From Oryzobacter faecalis (GTDB lineage Bacteria > Actinomycetota > Actinomycetes > Actinomycetales > Dermatophilaceae): a DNA stretch of 64,000 nt. Positions 59,210 through 64,000 of the stretch are shown here, piece after piece. Positions within the stretch are counted from its first letter, which is position 1, and each line of letters opens with the position of its first letter. Made by a program: the position numbers and the translations under genes. Where the stretch lies: contig NZ_JBKOFW010000002.1 in NCBI RefSeq assembly GCF_046764005.1, positions 310,001-374,000 on the forward strand. Reading direction: 5' to 3'. The notes below the pieces were generated by a model. That model was not told where the DNA came from, did no database searches, and saw only the letters and a list, made by a program, of their open reading frames with translations.

Positions 59210-60301
59210 TCAGAGCGTGACGCCGGTCTTCAGCGTGCCCGCCTCCATCTGCTTGACGATCTCCTCGACCTTGGTCTTCACGTCGGCCGGGATGACCGAG
59301 TCGAAGTCGTGGTACGGCGCGAGACCGGCCTTGCCCATGGTCGTCGTGCCCTCGAAGTCGCCGTCCTTGCCGGCGAGGATCGTCGTGGTGACGCCCTCGG
59401 TGATGAGCTTCATCGCCGAGGTGATGAGGCACGGCTGCGCGGCCGGGACGGTGTCCCACTGGTCGGTGTCGACACCGATGCAGAACTTCTCGGTGCCGGC
59501 GCCGGACGCCTTCGCGACCTCCTGCAGCGCCCCGTTGCCGGTGTTGCCGCCGGCGCCGAAGATGATGTCGGCACCCTGGGCGAGCTGCTTCTTGGCCTCG
59601 CCGGCGCCCCACACCGGGTCGTTGAAGGCGTTGTCGCCGGCGGGGTGGTAGACGGTGGTGACCGAGACGCTCGGGTTGGCCGCCTTGGCGCCGGCCTCGA
59701 AGCCCTTCGCGAACTTCTGGACCGGCGGGATCTCGAGACCGAGGACCTGGCCGAGCTTGTTGGTCTTGGTCATCAGGCCCGCGAGGTAGCCGGCGCCGTA
59801 GCCCGCCTGGTCCTCGGGGAAGAGGATGCCGGTGACGTTCTTCTCGGTGACCTTCGCCGGGTCGAAGAACTGGTCGACGCCGATGAACTTCGTCGTGGGG
59901 GTGCCCTTGGCGGCGGTCGCGGTGGCGTCGGTCATGAGGAAGCCGACCGTGACGACGACGTCGTACTTCTTGTTGGTGAACTGCGCCATGTTCGCGGCGT
60001 AGTCCTTGGCGTCCTGGGTCTCGACGTACTTGTAGAAGCCCTTCGCCTGCTCGGCGGCGGCCATCGCGCCCTCGTGGGCCGACTGGTTGAACGACTTGTC
60101 GTCGACCTTGCCGGTGTCGGTGACGAGGCCGATGCAGAAGACGGCGGCGTCGGCGCAGTTGCTGTCGTCGGTCGGTGCGCCGGAGGCGGCCGAACCGGAG
60201 GCGGTGCTGCCACCGCCGGAGGTGCCGGTGCTACCGCCACAGCCGGCCAGTGCCAGCGCCAGCATGGCCGGCACGGCGACCAGGGTACGGGTGGACTTCA
60301 T
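59210..60301 (-). CDS. BMP-family nucleoside-binding lipoprotein
   Basis: 363 residues. Signal peptide and lipobox LALAGC with lipidated Cys21, then a Gly/Ser linker and the BMP (basic membrane protein) fold: FCIGLVTDTGKVDDKSFNQSAHEG, YDVVVTVGFLM, FPEDQAGYGAGYLAGLM, ADIIFGAGGNTGNGALQ. BmpA/PnrA proteins bind purine nucleosides. It is first in the transporter operon and 146 bp downstream of the salvage genes, which supports a nucleoside ligand. Confidence 0.93.
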   Translation of the reverse strand: MKSTRTLVAVPAMLALALAGCGGSTGTSGGGSTASGSAASGAPTDDSNCADAAVFCIGLVTDTGKVDDKSFNQSAHEGAMAAAEQAKGFYKYVETQDAKDYAANMAQFTNKKYDVVVTVGFLMTDATATAAKGTPTTKFIGVDQFFDPAKVTEKNVTGILFPEDQAGYGAGYLAGLMTKTNKLGQVLGLEIPPVQKFAKGFEAGAKAANPSVSVTTVYHPAGDNAFNDPVWGAGEAKKQLAQGADIIFGAGGNTGNGALQEVAKASGAGTEKFCIGVDTDQWDTVPAAQPCLITSAMKLITEGVTTTILAGKDGDFEGTTTMGKAGLAPYHDFDSVIPADVKTKVEEIVKQMEAGTLKTGVTL

Positions 60302-60447
60302 GAAGCTTCTCCTCGAAGGTCGGGTCAGACGTGCAGATGTTAAGGCCCATCGGGGGTCGCACGACCGAGGCCCCGAGTGTCGTTGCCGGGTTGTGACCTG
60401 CTCCAGAGGGCGCCCTGACGGAATGTGTGCCTCCCGACTGGCGAGAG

Positions 60448-61200
60448 TCACCAACCGGGGCCGGAGGACCACCCGGCGTCGACGGGGAGGACGGTGCCCG
60501 TGATGCCCGATGCGGCGGGTGAGGCGAGGAAGGCGACGACCGCCGCTACCTCGAGGGGGAGGACGGGGCGCCCCAGCGCCGAGGCGGCGCGCCAGCGCGC
60601 GACCCCGTCGGGCCAGTCGTCCTCGAGGCCCGGCCGGTCGACGAGCCCGGGGGCCACGCCGACGACCCGGACGGCGCGCGGCCCGAGGGCGTGGGCGGCG
60701 CTCCCGACGAGGTGGTGCAGGGCCGCCTTGGCGGCGCCGTAGGCCGTGCCGGCGCCGGTGGCCCGCAGTCCCTCCACCGAGCCGACGGCGACGAGCACCC
60801 CGCCGTCGGTCATCCGCGCGGCCGCCCGGTGCAGCAGGGCCGCGGTCGGGCGCAGGCCCCCGACGAGGTGGGTGTCCCAGGTGGCCGTGTCGAGGTCGTC
60901 CCACGCCACGTGGTCCTGCGGCGCGGCGTTGAGGACGACGACGTCGGGGACGCCGACCGCGCGGGCGCACCGGTCGAGGAGGTCCTCGACCGCGGCGTCG
61001 AGCGCCGCCGCGTCCCCGACGGCGAGGTCGGCGTGCAGGGCGACGGCCCGGGTGCCGGCGTGCTCGGCCCGCGCGACGGTGCGGGCCGCGCCCTCCTCGT
61101 CGCCGCGGTAGTGGACGGCGACGTCGTGGCCGGCCGCCGCGAGGGCCACGGCGACCGCCGCACCGAGCCCGCCGCTGGCGCCGGTGACGAGGGCGGTCAC
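60448..61200 (-). CDS. Short-chain dehydrogenase/reductase
   Basis: 250 residues from GTG at 61200. The Rossmann motif TALVTGASGGLGAAVAVAL, NAAPQ near the NNAG position, the active Ser in VAVGSVEGL and YGAAK are present. The C-terminus ends VLPVDAGWSSGPGW. It overlaps the cupin gene by 4 bp (GTGA), the last of four coupled genes. Substrate unknown; the context suggests an aldehyde or ketone from sugar or thio-sugar metabolism. Confidence 0.88.
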   Translation of the reverse strand: MTALVTGASGGLGAAVAVALAAAGHDVAVHYRGDEEGAARTVARAEHAGTRAVALHADLAVGDAAALDAAVEDLLDRCARAVGVPDVVVLNAAPQDHVAWDDLDTATWDTHLVGGLRPTAALLHRAAARMTDGGVLVAVGSVEGLRATGAGTAYGAAKAALHHLVGSAAHALGPRAVRVVGVAPGLVDRPGLEDDWPDGVARWRAASALGRPVLPLEVAAVVAFLASPAASGITGTVLPVDAGWSSGPGW

Positions 61201-61676
61201 GACCTCATCCGGCCGACCGGCTCGTCGCGGGTGAGGGCCGCGATCTCCTTGGCGTACGAGGGGTAGCCGGCGGTCAGCAGGTCGCGGTCGCCGAGCTCGA
61301 AGTGCTCGGGCCGGAACGCCGGTGAGCACCAGCAGGACAGGAGGGTCCACGCGCCGAGGCTCGAGGCGCCCATCCACGTGCCGCGCCGGACGAGGAACTG
61401 GCTGCGGGTCGCGTCGACGTAGTTGAGGACGCCGGACCCGCCGGGCCGCAGCCGCAGCAGGGCGGCCGGGGCGCCGCCCAGCCACTGCCAGCCCTCGTCG
61501 ATCGTCAGCCGGTGCATCGCCGAGAAGCCGTCGGGCTGGTCGGTGAGGAGCACCGTGATCGCGTTGATCGCCTGGGTACGGGGCCCGGCGACGAACCAGG
61601 CGCCCTCCTCCGGGATCGGCTGCATCTCCAGTGCCCTGATGACCTCCGCGGCCGGGGTGTCGACGGGAAAGGTCAT
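61197..61676 (-). CDS. DUF985 cupin protein
   Basis: 159 residues from ATG at 61676. The sequence (IPEEGAWFV, INAITVLLTDQPDGFSAMHRL, EGWQWLGGAPAALLRL, VPRGTWMGA-like LVRRGTWMGASSL, and AFRPEHFELGDRDLL) is that of DUF985 cupins. Few metal-binding His are left: H in AMHRL and in RPEHF. No activity known. Coupled by 4-bp overlaps to the deaminase and the SDR. Confidence 0.85.
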   Translation of the reverse strand: MTFPVDTPAAEVIRALEMQPIPEEGAWFVAGPRTQAINAITVLLTDQPDGFSAMHRLTIDEGWQWLGGAPAALLRLRPGGSGVLNYVDATRSQFLVRRGTWMGASSLGAWTLLSCWCSPAFRPEHFELGDRDLLTAGYPSYAKEIAALTRDEPVGRMRS

Positions 61677-63031
61677 GCCCGCACCCCCTCGGCGGCGGCG
61701 CCCGCGACGGCGGCGCGGTCGCGGGCCCGGGCGAGGAGGTCTGCCGTGTCGACCCGGGTGCTGCGCCGGTCGCGGACGACGACCTCGCCGTCGACGAGGA
61801 CGTCGGTGACGTCGCCCCGCCCCGCGGCGAAGACGAGGAGCGCCGCGACGTCGTGCACCGGCGTCAGGTGCGGGGCCGCGAGGTCGAGCAGGACCAGGTC
61901 GGCCCGCTTGCCGACCTCCACCGAGCCGATCTCGTCGCCCAGGCCGAGCGCCCGCGCCCCCTCGATCGTCGCCGCGCGGAGCACCTCGTGGGCGCTCGCG
62001 ACGTCCGGCCGGCCACTTGTGAGGCGGGCGAGGAGGGCGGCCTGCCGCATCGCCTGCCACATGTCGAGGTCGTTGCTGCTCGAGCACCCGTCGGTCCCGA
62101 GGCCGATCCGGACACCGGTGTGCGAGTAGTCGCCCCAGCGCAACGCGCCGCTCGCCAGCTTGAGGTTGGACCCGGGGCAGTGGGCGACGGCGGTGCGTCC
62201 CAGGGCGAGGAGGTCGCGGTCGGTGTCGCTGAGGTGGACGCCGTGCCCGAGGACGAGCGGGAGGTCCGGCTCGACCCAGCCGCTGCGGGCGAGCAGCTCG
62301 GTCGGCGTGGCGTCGTAGCGCTCGCGGACACCGGCGTTCTCGGCCTCGTTCTCCGACACGTGCGTCGTGAGCAGGCCGGCCCGGTCGCCGTCGGCGAGCA
62401 GCTCGCGCAGGACGGCGACGACCTCCGCGAACCCTTCGGGGGGACAGGTGTACGTGGCGTGCGGGGCGGCGACGAGGGGGACGGCCGGCCCGCCGATGGC
62501 GTCGAGGACGCCCGGCCACGCCCGCAGGCCCGCGAGGCGCTCCTGCCAGGCGAGGCCGTCCGGGCCCGGCCCCTCGAAGAACACCGGACCGATGACGTGC
62601 CGGCTCCCGGCCGCCACGGCGCCGCGGTGGGTCGCCTCGTGGTGGAAGTACATGTCGAGCTGCGTCGTGCACCCGCCGAGCAGGCTCTCGAGCGCGCCGA
62701 GCGTGGCCCCGAGCTCGACGGTGTCCGGGTCCATCACCGCGCCCTCGGCCGCCCAGACGCGGGCGAGGAAGCCCTGGAGGTCGACGTCCTCGGCGAGGCC
62801 GCGCAGCAGCGTCATCGGCAGGTGCGTGTGGAGGTTGACCAGGCCCGGCATCACCAGCCTGCCGCGTCCGTCGACGACGAGGGTGTCCGGTGCCTCCTCC
62901 GGGCCGGCGGCCGCGGGTCCGATGGCGGTGATGCGGCCGTTCTCGATGGTGATGGTCCGGTCGGCCAGGACGGTGTCGGTGTCGTCGACGGTGACGACGA
63001 GGGAGGCGTTCTCGATGACGACGCGGCTCAT
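61673..63031 (-). CDS. 5'-Methylthioadenosine/S-adenosylhomocysteine deaminase-type amidohydrolase
   Basis: 452 residues from ATG at 63031. TRZ/ATZ amidohydrolase family. GLVNLHTHLPMTLLRGLAED carries the two metal His, THVSENEAE and HGVHLSD further ligands, and LGTDGCSSSNDLDMW the catalytic Asp. The opening resembles MtaD and P. aeruginosa PA3170. It would remove the 6-amino group of methylthioadenosine, giving methylthioinosine. It overlaps the phosphorylase gene by 4 bp, so the two steps are coupled. Guanine or 8-oxoguanine deaminase is an alternative. Confidence 0.85.
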   Translation of the reverse strand: MSRVVIENASLVVTVDDTDTVLADRTITIENGRITAIGPAAAGPEEAPDTLVVDGRGRLVMPGLVNLHTHLPMTLLRGLAEDVDLQGFLARVWAAEGAVMDPDTVELGATLGALESLLGGCTTQLDMYFHHEATHRGAVAAGSRHVIGPVFFEGPGPDGLAWQERLAGLRAWPGVLDAIGGPAVPLVAAPHATYTCPPEGFAEVVAVLRELLADGDRAGLLTTHVSENEAENAGVRERYDATPTELLARSGWVEPDLPLVLGHGVHLSDTDRDLLALGRTAVAHCPGSNLKLASGALRWGDYSHTGVRIGLGTDGCSSSNDLDMWQAMRQAALLARLTSGRPDVASAHEVLRAATIEGARALGLGDEIGSVEVGKRADLVLLDLAAPHLTPVHDVAALLVFAAGRGDVTDVLVDGEVVVRDRRSTRVDTADLLARARDRAAVAGAAAEGVRA

Positions 63032-63813
63032 GCGTCGTCCCCGTCGTCGGGCGTGGTGAGGGTCGCGCGGGTGTGGACGAGCTCGTCGAGGATCGCGAGG
63101 ACGTGGGCGGAGGACGCGGCGAGGGCGGCGTCGATCTCCTCCATGGTGATCGGTTCCTCGGCGTCCCCGACACCGGAGGCGGGGTTGACGACGAGCGAGA
63201 TCGCGGCGTAGCGCAGCCCGAGCTCGGCGGCGAGGGTGACCTCGGGGACCCCGGTCATGCCCGCGACGTCCGCGCCTGCGAGGGCCGCCAGGCGGATCTC
63301 GGCGCGCGTCTCGAAGCGGGGGCCCTCGAAGCACGCGTACACGCCGCCGTCCCGGACCGGCCGCCCCGCGGCGGCCGCCGCCTCGAGCAGCTCGCGGCGG
63401 ATCTCGGGGTGGTAGGGCGTGAGGACGTCCGTGTGGACGACCCCCTCGGGGGTCGTGCCGTCGAAGAAGGTGACGGCCCGCTGCCTGGTGAAGTCGAGGA
63501 AGTCGTCGAGGACGAGCAGGTCGCCCGCGGCGAGCTCCGGGTCGATGCTGCCGGTGACGTTGACGGCGACGACGTCCTGCACGCCGAGGTCGGCCAGGGC
63601 GCGGATGTTCGCGCGGTAGTTGACCAGGTGCGGCGGGACCGAGTGCCCCGCCCCGTGGCGGGTGAGGAAGACCACCGGGAGGCCGTGCCACGTCCCGGTC
63701 GTCACGGAGGCCTCGCCGTGCGCCGTGGACACCGTGCGGGCGGACGGCTCCTCGAGCGCCCCGAGGTCGTAGAACCCGGTGCCGGCGATGATGCCGAGGG
63801 GCTGACGCGTCAT
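63028..63813 (-). CDS. Methylthioinosine/purine nucleoside phosphorylase (MTAP family)
   Basis: 261 residues from ATG at 63813. Trimeric phosphorylase family: IAGTGFYDL and RHGAGHSVPPHLVNYRANI bind phosphate, NVTGSIDPELAAGDLLVLDDFLDFT binds the ribose side, and FEGPRFETRAEIR and GMTGVPEVTLAAEL follow. The base-recognition segment is LVVNPASG: Asn where MTAPs for 6-aminopurines carry Asp, as in the methylthioinosine phosphorylase of P. aeruginosa (LVVNPAAG). With the deaminase downstream it gives hypoxanthine and methylthioribose-1-phosphate. First gene of the operon, divergent from ggt. Confidence 0.9.
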   Translation of the reverse strand: MTRQPLGIIAGTGFYDLGALEEPSARTVSTAHGEASVTTGTWHGLPVVFLTRHGAGHSVPPHLVNYRANIRALADLGVQDVVAVNVTGSIDPELAAGDLLVLDDFLDFTRQRAVTFFDGTTPEGVVHTDVLTPYHPEIRRELLEAAAAAGRPVRDGGVYACFEGPRFETRAEIRLAALAGADVAGMTGVPEVTLAAELGLRYAAISLVVNPASGVGDAEEPITMEEIDAALAASSAHVLAILDELVHTRATLTTPDDGDDA

Positions 63814-63893
63814 GCGCGCCAACGCTACCGGTCCCCGTGAGACGTCGGGTCGGCTCTGGGACGAGGTGCGGCGGCGGTGGCAGGATGCGGCGC

Positions 63894-64000
63894 ATGGGTC
63901 GACGGGTCGCCATCGCCGCGACCGGACCGGTGTCCCTCGCCGCCGGCCGCGAGGTCGCCCGGGCCGGGGGCAACGCGGTCGACGTCGCCGTGGCCGCGAT
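63894..64000 (+). CDS. Gamma-glutamyltransferase, N-terminus only (3' partial)
   Basis: The first 35 codons of a gene cut by the window edge. ATG at 63894 gives MGRRVAIAATGPVSLAAGRE, then a VARAGGNAVDVAVAA segment, the well-known opening of gamma-glutamyltransferases and related Ntn hydrolases. No signal peptide precedes it. It is divergent from the phosphorylase gene by 80 bp. Confidence 0.75.
   Translation, partial: MGRRVAIAATGPVSLAAGREVARAGGNAVDVAVAA

Noticed and set aside
60302..60447. Purine riboswitch before the nucleoside-binding lipoprotein
   Set aside because: I could not find the conserved three-way junction or loop sequences in these 146 bp.

Overview
This window is chromosomal DNA from a very high-GC actinobacterium. 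Evidence includes GC-rich third codon positions, many GTG starts, ClpC, Lsr2, PadR-linked Ino1, a split LigD/Ku pair and a DesA3-type desaturase with its reductase. The cysteine-free ribosomal protein S18 and the overall gene content point to Micrococcales, perhaps an Intrasporangiaceae-like genus. The genus is inference. I saw no rRNA, tRNA, CRISPR array, transposase or phage gene.

Layout. 1-10.6 kb: a four-gene envelope operon, comprising a giant Ig/Fn3 surface protein open at the left edge, MoxR ATPase, DUF58 and a transglutaminase-like membrane protein that lacks its catalytic Cys. 10.7-11.9 kb: an AbiEi/DUF559-type gene bracketed by two identical 58-bp palindromes. 12-19.4 kb: a core block in the order known from M. 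tuberculosis Rv0046c-Rv0056 (ino1, padR-like, ponA, membrane protein, rpsF, ssb, rpsR, rplI). 19.5-24.8 kb: an epimerase, then radA, disA, mutY and a MOSC-like gene. 24.9-29.8 kb: secreted LVIVD-repeat protein, DUF305 lipoprotein, a gluzincin metallopeptidase and argA.

30-40.8 kb: the conserved lysS-lsr2-clpC neighbourhood, interrupted by a DNA-repair island (nei2, NYN nuclease, ku, ligase and polymerase halves of LigD) and a FhuF-type Fe-S protein. The ku/ligD divergent spacer carries a 35-bp direct repeat and an 11-G run. 41-50.4 kb: a myo-inositol catabolic cluster (iolE, iolD, a transaldolase, a GntR regulator, iolC, a Cgl0159-like barrel, iolB, mmsA/iolA) with candidate operators but no inositol dehydrogenase or transporter. 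50.5-55 kb: a PhyH-type dioxygenase, a CAP-domain secreted protein, and the desaturase/reductase operon under a double palindromic operator.

55.2-63.8 kb: a BMP-type nucleoside ABC transporter downstream of four genes that overlap by 4 bp each: a methylthioinosine-type phosphorylase, an MTA/SAH deaminase, a DUF985 cupin and an SDR. These look like uptake and salvage of purine nucleosides or methylthioadenosine. A gamma-glutamyltransferase starts at the right edge.

The least explained material is the palindrome-flanked AbiEi-type gene, the repair island with its repeats, the structured spacer at 29.8-30.1 kb, and the cupin/SDR pair in the thionucleoside operon.
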